DNA from: Streptomyces gelaticus
Lineage (GTDB): Bacteria > Actinomycetota > Actinomycetes > Streptomycetales > Streptomycetaceae
Direction of reading: 5' to 3'
Length of the DNA stretch: 64,000 bases
NCBI RefSeq assembly: GCF_014649535.1
Contig: NZ_BMTF01000022.1
Coordinates: 62,001 to 126,000, forward strand
Position numbers and translations under genes: made by a program. Positions 52,302 to 60,488 of the stretch are shown in pieces. Position 1 is the stretch's first letter, and each line of letters opens with the position of its first letter. The notes under the pieces were generated by a model. The model was not told the DNA's origin, ran no database searches, and saw nothing but the letters and a program-made list of their open reading frames with translations.

Positions 52302-52967
52302 ATGAGCGACGACGCGCGGGAGCTGGCCGAGGTACAGCGCCGGCACTGGCAGAGCACCTACACCGCCCATCCGGGCATGTACGGCGACGCTCCCTCGGCC
52401 CCCGCCGCCCACGCCGCCCGGGTCTTCCGCGCGGCCGGGGCGGTCGACGTACTGGAGATGGGCGCCGGCCATGGCAGGGACGCCCTGTACTTCGCCCGTG
52501 AGGGCTTCACCGTCCGGGCGACCGACTTCAGCCCCGTGGGCCTGGACCAGCTCCGGCGCGCGGCGCAGGATCAGGGCGTCGCCGAACGGGTGACCACCAC
52601 GGTCCATGACGTACGCGAGCCGCTGCCGCTGCCGGACGCCTCCGCCGAAGCGGTCTTCGCGCACATGCTGCTGTGCATGGCCCTCTCGACCGAGGAGATC
52701 CACGCCCTGGTCGGCGAAGTCGGCCGCGTCCTGAAGCCGGGCGGGACCTTCGTCTACACGGTCCGTCACACCGGCGACGCCCACTACGGCTCAGGCACTG
52801 CCCACGGCGACGACATCTACGAACACGGCGGTTTCGCCGTGCACTTCTTCCCCCGCCGGCTGGTCGACTCCCTCGCCGACGGCTGGACCCTCGACGAGGT
52901 CCACGCGTTCGAGGAGGGCGACCTGCCCCGCCGCCTGTGGCGCATCACCCAGACCCTCCCGCGGTGA
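52302..52967 (+). CDS. Class I SAM-dependent methyltransferase
   Basis: Soluble methyltransferase of 221 residues. The SAM site is VDVLEMGAGHGRDALYFAREG (motif I, about 48-66), followed by VRATDFSPVGLDQL and DASAEAVFAHMLLCMAL and a later GRVLKPGGTFVYTVRHT. The pattern resembles TehB/thiopurine-type enzymes that methylate metalloids or thiols, which would fit the metal-exporter neighbourhood, but the substrate is unknown. The ATG follows GGGGAGCGAG. Overlaps the TusA-like gene as GTGA. Confidence 0.85.
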   Translation: MSDDARELAEVQRRHWQSTYTAHPGMYGDAPSAPAAHAARVFRAAGAVDVLEMGAGHGRDALYFAREGFTVRATDFSPVGLDQLRRAAQDQGVAERVTTTVHDVREPLPLPDASAEAVFAHMLLCMALSTEEIHALVGEVGRVLKPGGTFVYTVRHTGDAHYGSGTAHGDDIYEHGGFAVHFFPRRLVDSLADGWTLDEVHAFEEGDLPRRLWRITQTLPR

Positions 52968-53260
52968 ACGCCCACCCGGTACCGGCCGCCGACATCACCG
53001 TCGACGGCACCGGCCTGCTGTGCGTCACACTCCTGCTGCGCCTGCGCAAGCAGATCGACGCCGCACCACCCGGAACCGTGGTGCACGTCGTCGCGACCGA
53101 CCCGGCCGCACCCCTGGACCTGCCTGCCTGGTGCCACATGACCGGTCACGACTACCTCGGACCGGTGCCCGGCGAACGCCCGGTGTACGCAATCCGGCTG
53201 ACCGCCGACGCGCGCCCCACCCGCCCCGACGCACCCTGGCACATCGAACCGACGGACTGA
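52964..53260 (+). CDS. TusA-like sulfurtransferase domain protein
   Basis: A 98-residue protein with the TusA two-layer fold: ITVDGTGLLCVTLLLRLRKQID with the conserved Cys near 20, and then GTVVHVVATDPAAPLDLPAWCHMTGHDYLG. TusA proteins relay sulfur for tRNA thiolation or sulfur oxidation. Translation is coupled to the methyltransferase gene (GTGA). Its placement with a metal exporter and a methyltransferase suggests thiol/sulfur handling in metal stress (inference). Confidence 0.82.
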   Translation: MNAHPVPAADITVDGTGLLCVTLLLRLRKQIDAAPPGTVVHVVATDPAAPLDLPAWCHMTGHDYLGPVPGERPVYAIRLTADARPTRPDAPWHIEPTD

Positions 53261-53377
53261 CACAACGACCGGGGCGGCCCGGCATTCGCGGGTCAGGGGT
53301 AGTTTTGACGGCTCCTTGAACCGAACCGAAGTGAATCGACCGACCGAGCCGCTTCCGAGCGGTTGAAAGGCTGTGCC

Positions 53378-53773
53378 GTGCGAGTGAGAGTGAAGGACTT
53401 CGACCACCTGGTGCTCAACGTGCAGGACGTCGAACGATCCCTGGAGTTCTACTGCGGCCCCCTCGGCCTGGAGCCGATCAAGGTGGACGAATGGCGGGCG
53501 GGGGAGTTCCCGTTCCCGTCGGTGCGGGTCAGCCCGACGATGATCATCGATCTGCTGGGCCGTCCGCGTCATGAGTCGAACGTCGACCACATCTGCCTGG
53601 TCGTCGAGCCGCTGGACTGGCAGGAGGTCATCGACGCGGGCACCTTCACCGTGCTGGAGGGCCCGGTCTCCCGCTCCGGAGCCCGGGGCGAGGCGCAGTC
53701 GGTGTACGTCCGGGACCCGGACGGCAACACCGTCGAGCTGCGCTGGTATCCGCAGGATGCGGTGGGGGACTGA
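53378..53773 (+). CDS. VOC family protein (glyoxalase/dioxygenase fold)
   Basis: A 131-residue vicinal oxygen chelate protein. DFDHLVLNVQDVERSLEFYCGPLGL begins the first beta-alpha-beta module, with His near residue 9; NVDHICLVVEP holds a second His, and SVYVRDPDGNTVELRW the Glu ligand. Members include glyoxalase I, fosfomycin-resistance enzymes and ring-cleaving dioxygenases; none can be selected here. The GTG at 53378 follows AAAGG. Upstream 117 bp has no clear promoter. Confidence 0.85.
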   Translation: MRVRVKDFDHLVLNVQDVERSLEFYCGPLGLEPIKVDEWRAGEFPFPSVRVSPTMIIDLLGRPRHESNVDHICLVVEPLDWQEVIDAGTFTVLEGPVSRSGARGEAQSVYVRDPDGNTVELRWYPQDAVGD

Positions 53774-53827
53774 CCGGGCGGGCGCACCGCCGGGCCGCCC
53801 ACCGCGGACGCACGAAGCGCCCCGGTT

Positions 53828-54337
53828 TTACTTGCGGCCCAGCGCGGCGCGTATGGCCTCGCCGTCCGGGCTCTTGGGTTCGGCGAGGTTGACCGCCTGA
53901 TCGACGAGCCACGTGCCGCGTTCGCCGGGGACGAGCCGCAGCGCGGTGTTCACGGTCATGCCATCGCCGACGTCGACGGTCACCCGCAGTCCGATTCCCG
54001 CCGGGTGCGGACCGAACTCCTCGACGTCGACCGCACCACCAGTGCTCACCCGTGCGTCCGAGCGGTCGCGGAGCCGGGGCGTACTGGTGATTTCGATGCA
54101 CTCGGCGACGGTGTCCGCCCCCCAACTCCGCCGCAGGCGTTCGGTCCGGGCTTCGCAGGCGGCCTTCCAGTCCTGATCCACCGAGGCCTGCTGATAGGCC
54201 CGTGCGGCCTCGATCGCAGCCGCCGTGGACTCCTTGCTTTTACCGCCGCCGGTGTCGTCGTCACCGTCGCAACCGGCCAGTGGCAGGGTCACCGCCATCA
54301 CGAGCACCCCAGCGGCACGGCCCATCCGAACAGCCAT
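53828..54337 (-). CDS. Putative lipoprotein
   Basis: A 169-residue exported lipoprotein: signal sequence with lipobox LAGC (Cys near residue 23), then a low-complexity GDDDTGGGKSKES linker and a domain resembling NTF2-like or DUF4878-type folds (ARAYQQASVDQDWKAACEARTERLRR...). It should be anchored to the outer face of the membrane. Function unknown. It sits alone, 54 bp beyond the converging VOC gene. Confidence 0.78.
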   Translation of the reverse strand: MAVRMGRAAGVLVMAVTLPLAGCDGDDDTGGGKSKESTAAAIEAARAYQQASVDQDWKAACEARTERLRRSWGADTVAECIEITSTPRLRDRSDARVSTGGAVDVEEFGPHPAGIGLRVTVDVGDGMTVNTALRLVPGERGTWLVDQAVNLAEPKSPDGEAIRAALGRK

Positions 54338-54438
54338 GCCCTGTCCCCCTCACCCCTCGGCAGCCGTCTCCCCAGCGCCGTTCGGAGGATTACAGCACAG
54401 AGCCGGAGCTCGGCTGCCCGGACGAACCGGCCCAGCGG

Positions 54439-54651
54439 TCAGATGGTGTCGAACTCCCCGGCCTTGACGCCTGCCACGAACGAGGCGAACGCGTTGCTAT
54501 GGATCGCCAGCACCGGGCCCTGCGGGTCCTTCGAGTCGCGTACGGGAACTATGCCGGTGGCGGACACCCTTGCCGGGGCCCACTCGACGCAGGAACCGCC
54601 GCTGCCGCTGTAAGAGGACTTGAACCAGAAGGGGGAGGGAGAGTCGGTCAT
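54439..54651 (-). CDS. DUF397 small protein
   Basis: A 70-residue DUF397 protein: FWFKSSYSGSGGSCVEWAP at the N-terminus and SNAFASFVAGVKAGEFDTI at the C-terminus. It follows an XRE-DUF5753 gene whose TGA overlaps this ATG (TGATG), so translation is coupled. A GTG at 54654 is the alternative start. It is a regulatory partner of that XRE protein by family precedent. Confidence 0.9.
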   Translation of the reverse strand: MTDSPSPFWFKSSYSGSGGSCVEWAPARVSATGIVPVRDSKDPQGPVLAIHSNAFASFVAGVKAGEFDTI

Positions 54652-55490
54652 CACGGGGTGCCCTTTCGTGCCTCGTCGATCATGGCCACGGATGCCGCCT
54701 GGGAGAGCGCCGCGGCTTGAAGCTGATGGTAGGACCTCACCAGAGGCAGTACGGAGGTGATCTCCCTGTCCAGATGCCCATTGGTCTCGGACTCCACGTA
54801 GGACATCACGGAACGGTCGGGCAGGGTCAGTAGATTCACCAGCCGGTTGAACGGGCGATGCTCGCCCATGGCGTAGGGGGCCAACTGAAGCATGGTGTTC
54901 GGCTGTTCGGCGAACTCCACCAGGTGGGCCAACTGACGCTCCATGACCTCGCCCCCTCCGATCGCACGACGGATGCAGCTCTCGTCCAGGACCACGATCA
55001 CCATGGGTGGGACGCGGCGCGCCAGGGCCGCTTGCCGTTCCACCAGGGACTCGACCCGCTCCGAGGCCTGTTCGGGGGTGAGTGTGCCCCGCTTCACGTG
55101 TCCCTCTTCGATGGCTGTCGCGTACTCCGGCGTCTGGAGCGGCCCGGGAATCACCCCTACGTCAAACATCCGGATCTCCGCCGCGCGGGCCTCCTGCCCC
55201 AGGTACTCCGGGAAGCCCTCCAGCAGGCTGCCGTGCCGGATCTCCCCCCATGCGCGCTCGAACGACTCTGTGGTTCCTGTGAATCCGAAGACGGTATCCA
55301 GGCTGCGTGAGAAACGGAGTGTTGGCGGTTTGCGGCCAGTTTCGACTGCGGAGATGTGTCTGCCCGAGTAGCCCGCTAGTCCGGCAAGCTCGTCCTGCTT
55401 CCAGCTGCGAGCCTCGCGTGCACTGCGAAGGCGTGCCCCGAAGGCCGCCTCCGGGCTTGCTTCAGGGTTTAACTCCTTGCGGTTTACCAA
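54651..55490 (-). CDS. XRE-DUF5753 regulator with a TTA codon
   Basis: WhiJ-type regulator of 279 residues. The helix-turn-helix (about residues 16-75: GARLRSAREARSWKQDELAGLAGYSGRHISAVETGRKPPTLR) is followed by DUF5753 (about 105-270). The TTG at 55490 is preferred to the ATG at 55502, because GGAGGG lies just before the TTG and relatives start VNRKELNPE. Codon 7 (plus-strand 55470-55472) is TTA, so translation should depend on the bldA tRNA, which appears late in growth. Its partner DUF397 gene overlaps the stop; the small genes transcribed divergently are possible targets. Confidence 0.9.
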   Translation of the reverse strand: MVNRKELNPEASPEAAFGARLRSAREARSWKQDELAGLAGYSGRHISAVETGRKPPTLRFSRSLDTVFGFTGTTESFERAWGEIRHGSLLEGFPEYLGQEARAAEIRMFDVGVIPGPLQTPEYATAIEEGHVKRGTLTPEQASERVESLVERQAALARRVPPMVIVVLDESCIRRAIGGGEVMERQLAHLVEFAEQPNTMLQLAPYAMGEHRPFNRLVNLLTLPDRSVMSYVESETNGHLDREITSVLPLVRSYHQLQAAALSQAASVAMIDEARKGTP

Positions 55491-55584
55491 CGTGCCCTCC
55501 ATATCTGGAACGTTGAAGACTCCTTCGACCCTAAGCCACGCTGATCCCCCTTGGTAGCGGAACCGTTACGGAGAGGAGTGGCCT

Positions 55585-55845
55585 GTGTCTGTGGGAGACG
55601 GTCCCCCGAGCGAGCAGAAGCCCTCACAAGTCCCCGCCACCGGCTCGCTGTTGGTGGACACCAGTCGTAGTGACCAGGTCGGGGAGTTCCGGGGGACGGC
55701 GGGCCCGTACTGGTCGTTGCGGCCGGTCGGTGGTGGTACGGAGTGGGAGGCGGAACCCGCAAGTCTGCGGGCGCCGAGTCCCATGGAGCGGTTGCGGGCC
55801 GAGATCGCGCGGTGCAATGCCCGGAGCGAGGGGCGGATTCTGTGA
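55585..55845 (+). CDS. Small protein of unknown function
   Basis: An 86-residue soluble protein from a GTG after GAGAGGAG. It has a Pro/Ser-rich N-terminus and then FRGTAGPYWSLRPVGGGTEWEAEPASLRAP and an alpha-helical SPMERLRAEIARCNARSEGRIL. No signal peptide. The stop overlaps the following GTG, so it is coupled to that gene. It is divergent from the XRE/DUF397 pair, which may control it. I do not recognise the family. Confidence 0.7.
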   Translation: MSVGDGPPSEQKPSQVPATGSLLVDTSRSDQVGEFRGTAGPYWSLRPVGGGTEWEAEPASLRAPSPMERLRAEIARCNARSEGRIL

Positions 55846-56237
55846 CGTGCGAAGTGAACGTGCGGCCCGACCGGACGAGTTACCGGTGCGAGGCGCTCGC
55901 CGAAGGGTTCGTGTGCGGCAGCGACGAAATGGCGCGGTACGTACTGGGTGTCTTCTGGACGATTTCGCCCGTCCTCGCGCTGCGGTGGCTCGGCGGCCGG
56001 GCGCTGTGGATCGCGGACCGGCTCGACCCTGATCCGCAACGGTCGGCGTGGGTGCGGCCGTTCATGCTTCTGCCGGTCGCCGCCCTCGCCGTCGACCGCC
56101 CTGCGGAACTCCGCACCTGGTACGAGGACCGCGAGAGCCAACGTGCCGCCCACGCGCACATCAAGAGCGGCAACCCCCTGCTCGTCGTCGTCCCCGACGT
56201 TGACTGCGCGTACACGCTCTCCGTGCGCCCCGTATGA
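55842..56237 (+). CDS. Small protein of unknown function, coupled to the previous gene
   Basis: A 131-residue protein translated from an overlapping GTG (GTGA). The N-terminal CEVNVRPDRTSYRCEALAEGFVCG carries three cysteines, a helical middle follows (ARYVLGVFWTISPVLALRWLGGRALWIADRL), and the C-terminal half includes FMLLPVAALAVDRPAELRTWYEDRESQRAAHAHI. Not clearly membrane-spanning. Unknown family. Probably works with the 86-residue partner. Confidence 0.65.
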   Translation: MTCEVNVRPDRTSYRCEALAEGFVCGSDEMARYVLGVFWTISPVLALRWLGGRALWIADRLDPDPQRSAWVRPFMLLPVAALAVDRPAELRTWYEDRESQRAAHAHIKSGNPLLVVVPDVDCAYTLSVRPV

Positions 56238-56367
56238 GCCGTTCGCCGGGCGTACGGCTCTGACTCGGGCCGGTCGAGGGGGACGGACTGCCCACGGGCA
56301 AGGGCGTCCGGGTCCGGCCGGGGACCCGGTCGCTCACCGAGCCCCCGAACCGCCGCCGGTCGGGCGG

Positions 56368-57936
56368 TCACGCCGTCCCGGCCAGGCCGTCGAGGTAGTC
56401 GCCGATCGCCCCGCTCTCCGGGGCCGGGGCGATCAGGGCCACGTGGTTGTCGGGGCGGACCAGGACGAGGAGGGCGGTGCCCGGCTCGACTCCGTATGCC
56501 GTGCGGGCGTGGGCCGCGTCGTCGGTCAGGTCGCGCGGGGCACTCGCGTCCACCCCGTACGCCCGCACCGTGTCGCCGTACGCCGCTTCCGTCGCCCGCA
56601 GCGCCTCGGCCGTGTCCGGGCCGAAGCCCAGCAGGGTGAAGTGCGGGCCCGCGAACGCCTCGAACAGGCGGGCCGGCGCGCCCGTCGCGGTGTCGCGGCA
56701 GGGGGCGTCGGGGGCGCGGTCGCCCGCCCGCAGGCGGGGGGTGGAGCCGGGGGCGGAGAGGGAGCTCCAGGGGTAGCCGAGACCCAGGCCGGTCGTGTTC
56801 CCGGAGATCGCCGAGTCCAGGCCGCCGCCCGGCTGTCGGATCGCTTCGAGGGTCGCCCGCAGCCGCTCGGCGGTGATGTCCAGTGTCCAGGAGGCCACGG
56901 GCAGCCGCTCCTCCTCGTAGGTGTCCAGCAGCCGTGCGTCCGACCGGCCCTCGACGACCCGGGCGAGCTTCCAGCCCAGGTTGTACGCGTCCTGGATGCC
57001 GGTGTTCATGCCCAGCCCGCCGGCGACGGAGTGCACATGCGCGGCGTCCCCGGCCAGCAGCACGCGGCCCACCCGGTAGCGGTCGGCCATGCGCTCGTTG
57101 ACCCGGTACGTGGACAGGAGGGTGGCCTGCGACAGGCGGTCCGCCGGGAGCCGCGTGTGCTTGGCGAACAGGCGCCGGAAGCTCTCCAGGGAGGGCGGCA
57201 CGGGGGCTCCCGCCGCGTCCCGCTCCGGACCGGCCTGGAACCACCAGCCCGTGCGCGTACCCGGGATCGGGCACAGCATCACGGCGCCGTCCTCGTCGAA
57301 CCACTGGTGCCAGACACCGCGGTCGAGGCCGTCCGCCTCCACGTCCCCGCAGACCATCGCCTGCTCCTCGGTCGTCTTCCCCTCGAAGGGGACGCCGAGC
57401 ATCTTGCGTACGGGGCTGTGGCCGCCGTCGCAGCCCACCACGTACCGCGCCTCGATGTTCCGGCCGTCGGCCAGGGCGACGGTCACCGAATCGGGCCCCT
57501 GCGACAGGCCGGACGCCTCGGAGCCGAGCTCCACGTGCACGCCGTACTCCGCCAGGCGGTCCCGCAGGATCTCCTCCAGCTGCCACTGGGCGATGAGCGC
57601 GCCCCGGCCGTACGGCACGTCCGGCGTCGGGTGCGAGGACTCGAACGGGTCGGTGTCGGCGACCGGCAGTCCGTCGCGGTACTTGCGCATCCGCAGCGGT
57701 GCCGATCCCGCGGCCAGGACCCGGTCGGCGACGCCCAGGTCCTCCAGCACCTCCAGGGAGCGGGGGTTGGGGCCCTTGGCCCGTGAGCTGCGCGGGAATT
57801 CGGGGGACTTGTCGATGATCCGCACACCGACCGAGCGCCGCGCCAGGTCGCAGGCGAGGGTCAGGCCGGTCGGACCCGAGCCGACGATCAGTACGGGGGT
57901 GGTGTGCGTGGGGGGAGTGGGTGCGGTTGCGGGCAT
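56368..57936 (-). CDS. FAD-dependent aromatic monooxygenase (PHBH fold)
   Basis: Single-component flavin hydroxylase of 522 residues. FAD site GSGPTGL (19-25); conserved DG region GCDGGHSP (about 165); second FAD motif GRVLLAGDAAHVHSVAGGLGMNTGIQD (about 285); a thioredoxin-like C-terminal domain from about 390. Relatives oxygenate phenols, polyketides and rifamycin, so either resistance or catabolism is possible. GAGGAG precedes the ATG at 57936. The promoter region holds paired GCAACCG repeats. Confidence 0.9.
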   Translation of the reverse strand: MPATAPTPPTHTTPVLIVGSGPTGLTLACDLARRSVGVRIIDKSPEFPRSSRAKGPNPRSLEVLEDLGVADRVLAAGSAPLRMRKYRDGLPVADTDPFESSHPTPDVPYGRGALIAQWQLEEILRDRLAEYGVHVELGSEASGLSQGPDSVTVALADGRNIEARYVVGCDGGHSPVRKMLGVPFEGKTTEEQAMVCGDVEADGLDRGVWHQWFDEDGAVMLCPIPGTRTGWWFQAGPERDAAGAPVPPSLESFRRLFAKHTRLPADRLSQATLLSTYRVNERMADRYRVGRVLLAGDAAHVHSVAGGLGMNTGIQDAYNLGWKLARVVEGRSDARLLDTYEEERLPVASWTLDITAERLRATLEAIRQPGGGLDSAISGNTTGLGLGYPWSSLSAPGSTPRLRAGDRAPDAPCRDTATGAPARLFEAFAGPHFTLLGFGPDTAEALRATEAAYGDTVRAYGVDASAPRDLTDDAAHARTAYGVEPGTALLVLVRPDNHVALIAPAPESGAIGDYLDGLAGTA

Positions 57937-57977
57937 GAGGGCTCCTCGGTCGCGGTTCCGTGGACACCCAGGGAAAC

Positions 57978-58007
57978 GCAACCGAGTTAAAAAAGCAACC
58001 GGGTAAC
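57978..58007. promoter_or_regulatory. Paired GCAACCG repeats in the monooxygenase promoter region
   Basis: GCAACCGAGTTAA (57978-57990) and GCAACCGGGTAAC (57995-58007) are imperfect direct repeats in an AT-rich patch upstream of the monooxygenase start and touching the rarD stop. Probably a regulator binding site. Confidence 0.45.
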
Positions 58008-58987
58008 TAAATTTGTGCGTGCGGGGCGGGCTCACCGGCCGGCGGATTCGGGCGCGGCGCCTGTCGCTGTGCCGCCTCCCGGGCCTCGCGCACCTGGATC
58101 CTCGTCCGCCGTGCCGTCCGGAACGCGTCCCAGGTCAGCAGGGTGAGCGCCAGCCACACCAGGGCGAATCCGGCCCACCGCTCCGGCGGCATCGCCTCGT
58201 GGAAGTAGAGGATGCCGAGCATGAACTGGAAGACCGGCGCCAGGTACTGCAACAGGCCCAGCGTGGAGAGCGGCACCCGGATCGCCGCCGCGCCGAACAG
58301 GACGAGCGGGACGGCCGTGACGAGGCCGGCCGAGGCCAGCAGCGCCGCGTGGCCGACGCCGTCGGAGGTGAAAGTCGACTCGCCCCGGGCGCCCAGCCAC
58401 AGCAGATAGCCAAGCGCGGGCACGAACATCACGGCGGTCTCGGCGGTGAGCGACTCCAGGCCGCCCATGTCGACCTTCTTCTTCATCAGCCCGTAGGTCG
58501 CGAAGGAGAACGCCAGGACCAGCGAGATCCACGGAGGCCGCCCGTACCCGATCGCCAGCACGAGCACCGCCGCGAAACCGGTGCCGACCGCCACCCACTG
58601 CACGGGGCGCAGCCGTTCGCCGAGGATCAGGACGCCCATGGCTATGGTGACCAGCGGGTTGATGAAGTAGCCGAGCGAGGCCTCGACGACATGGCCGTTG
58701 TTCACGGACCAGATGTACAGGCCCCAGTTGACCGTGATCGTGGCCGCGGCCACCGAGATCAGGCCGAGCTTTCTCGGCTGCCGGACCAGTTCGCCGATCC
58801 AGGACCAGCGGCGCAGCACCAGCAGCGCGACGGCGACGAAGCCCAGGGACCAGACCATGCGGTGGGCGAGGATCTCGATCGCACCGGCGGGCTTCAGCAG
58901 CGGCCAGAAGAGCGGGACGAGCCCCCACAGGCCGTAGGCGCCGATGCCGGACAGGAGCCCCGCCCGCTGTTCATTGATCCCCTTCAC
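58007..58987 (-). CDS. rarD: EamA family transporter RarD
   Basis: Ten-helix drug/metabolite transporter of 326 residues. The RarD signature appears in GLLSGIGAYGLWGLVPLFWPLLKPAGAIEILAHRMVWSL and YIWSVNNGHVVEASLGYFINPLVTI. RarD relatives are linked to chloramphenicol sensitivity in E. coli, but the substrate is unknown. The GTG at 58987 has GGAGGG close upstream (three bases), so spacing is short. The C-terminal ~35 residues are hydrophilic. Confidence 0.9.
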   Translation of the reverse strand: MKGINEQRAGLLSGIGAYGLWGLVPLFWPLLKPAGAIEILAHRMVWSLGFVAVALLVLRRWSWIGELVRQPRKLGLISVAAATITVNWGLYIWSVNNGHVVEASLGYFINPLVTIAMGVLILGERLRPVQWVAVGTGFAAVLVLAIGYGRPPWISLVLAFSFATYGLMKKKVDMGGLESLTAETAVMFVPALGYLLWLGARGESTFTSDGVGHAALLASAGLVTAVPLVLFGAAAIRVPLSTLGLLQYLAPVFQFMLGILYFHEAMPPERWAGFALVWLALTLLTWDAFRTARRTRIQVREAREAAQRQAPRPNPPAGEPAPHAQI

Positions 58988-59106
58988 GGGCCCTCCAGAC
59001 GTTTCTGCGTCAACTGCATGACGGTAGCGCCGGGGAGGGCTCCATGTCATACCCGTATCGGGATACGGTCATGACATGGGGCCCCTGAGATGTGGGTGAA
59101 CGGGTG

Positions 59107-59967
59107 TTACGCGGCGGCCACCGCGGCGGCCACCGTGCTTGCGAGCGGCGTCGTCGGGCGGCCGATGAGGCGGGCCAGGTCGCCGCTGGTGGCGGCGAGC
59201 AGGCCGCGCTTGATCGCCTCGTCGACGTCCACCAGGATCTCCGCGAAGAACTCGGGCACACCGGCGCCGACCAGGATCTCCTGGTGGGCGGCGGCGGGCA
59301 CGTTCCGGTACGCGATCTCCTTGCCGGTGGCCTTCGAGATCTCCGCCGCGTACTCCGCCAGTGACCAGGCGACATCGCCGCTCAGCTCGTAGGCCGCGCC
59401 GATGTGGCCCTCGCCGGTCAGTACGGCGGCGGCCGCTGCGGCGTAGTCGGCGCGGGTGGCGGAGGCGACCCGGCCGTCGCCCGCGTTGGCGACGACGGCG
59501 CCGTGCGCCAGGACCGGGGCGAGGTTGGCCGTGTAGTTCTCCGTGTACCAGCCGTTGCGCAGGAAGGTGTGGGGCAGTCCGGAGTCGAGGATCAGCTGCT
59601 CGGTGGCCTTGTGTTCGGCGGCCAGCCGGAAGTCGGCGTCGGGGCCTCCCAGGATGCCGGTGTACGCGAGCTGGGCGACGCCCGCCGCCTCGGCCGCGTC
59701 GATGACCGCGGTGTGCTGCGGCACGCGCCTGCCGACCTCGCTCCCGGAGATGAGCAGGACCCGGTCGCCGGCCCGGAAGACGTCCTGGAGGGACTCCGGC
59801 CGGTCGTAGTCCGCGACGCGGAGCTCGACGTCCCGGGCGGCGAGCGGGGCGGCCTTCTCCTCGTTGCGCACGACGGCGGCGATCTCGCTCGCGGGCACGG
59901 TGGTCAGCAGTTGCTCGACGACGAGACGGCCGAGCTCTCCGGTGGCTCCGGTGACGACGATGCTCAT
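59107..59967 (-). CDS. NAD(P)H-binding oxidoreductase (QorB-like SDR)
   Basis: Atypical short-chain dehydrogenase of 286 residues. The Rossmann motif is TGATGELG (6-13) with LAYTGILGG and the quinone-reductase style NGWYTENYTANLAPVLAHG (about 139). It resembles E. coli QorB, which reduces quinones using NADPH. It diverges from an HxlR regulator with two inverted repeats between, matching the qorA/qorR arrangement of redox-sensing HxlR proteins. ATG at 59967. Confidence 0.88.
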   Translation of the reverse strand: MSIVVTGATGELGRLVVEQLLTTVPASEIAAVVRNEEKAAPLAARDVELRVADYDRPESLQDVFRAGDRVLLISGSEVGRRVPQHTAVIDAAEAAGVAQLAYTGILGGPDADFRLAAEHKATEQLILDSGLPHTFLRNGWYTENYTANLAPVLAHGAVVANAGDGRVASATRADYAAAAAAVLTGEGHIGAAYELSGDVAWSLAEYAAEISKATGKEIAYRNVPAAAHQEILVGAGVPEFFAEILVDVDEAIKRGLLAATSGDLARLIGRPTTPLASTVAAAVAAA

Positions 59968-60022
59968 GGGGGGTTTCTCCTCTTGGGTGGCGCTTGTCCT
60001 TGTTCGGGCTCGCAACTCACCG

Positions 60023-60072
60023 TAAGGGGTGCACTTACCGATCGAAAGTACCCACTTTGAAGTAAGGTACTG
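60023..60072. promoter_or_regulatory. Two inverted repeats between the QorB-like and HxlR genes
   Basis: GTAAG...CTTAC (60023-60039) and AGTACC...GGTACT (60048-60072). The second ends just before the HxlR start codon at 60075. Their position suggests a repressor that also controls its own gene. Confidence 0.55.
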
Positions 60073-60074
60073 GT

Positions 60075-60488
60075 GTGAACGTAAGTGACCAGGGCCGGTG
60101 GCCCGGTGCGAAGGGGCAGATGTGCCCCTCCCGGCTGGTGCTGGAACATGTCACCAGCCGCTGGGGCGTCCTGATCCTGGTAGCGCTGCTGGAGCGCTCG
60201 TACCGCTTCAGCGAACTGCGCCGCGAGGTGGGCGGCGTCAGCGAGAAGATGCTGGCCCAGACCCTCCAGACGCTGGAGCGCGACGGCTTCGTGCACCGGG
60301 ACGCGAAGCCGGTGATCCCGCCGCGGGTCGACTACTCGCTCACCGGCCTGGGCCGGGAGGCCGCCGAGCAGGTGTCCGCGCTGGGCCGCTGGACCGAAAG
60401 CCGCCTGAGCGCGGTGCAGGCGGCGCGCGAGGCGTACGACGAGCAGAAGGCGCACGCCCCGCAGGGCCCGCGTGGTCACTCCGGCTGA
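60075..60488 (+). CDS. HxlR family transcriptional regulator
   Basis: Winged-helix HxlR regulator of 137 residues. MCPSRLVLEHVTSRWGVLILVALLERSYRFSELRREVGGVSEKMLAQTLQTLERDGFVHR contains the helix-turn-helix, and a redox-type Cys is at the N-terminal C17. In QorR-type proteins one such Cys senses quinones. A possible -10 (TAAGGT, 60064) is so close to the GTG that a leaderless mRNA is likely. Overlaps the KimA-like gene tail by 13 bp on the opposite strand. Confidence 0.87.
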   Translation: MNVSDQGRWPGAKGQMCPSRLVLEHVTSRWGVLILVALLERSYRFSELRREVGGVSEKMLAQTLQTLERDGFVHRDAKPVIPPRVDYSLTGLGREAAEQVSALGRWTESRLSAVQAAREAYDEQKAHAPQGPRGHSG

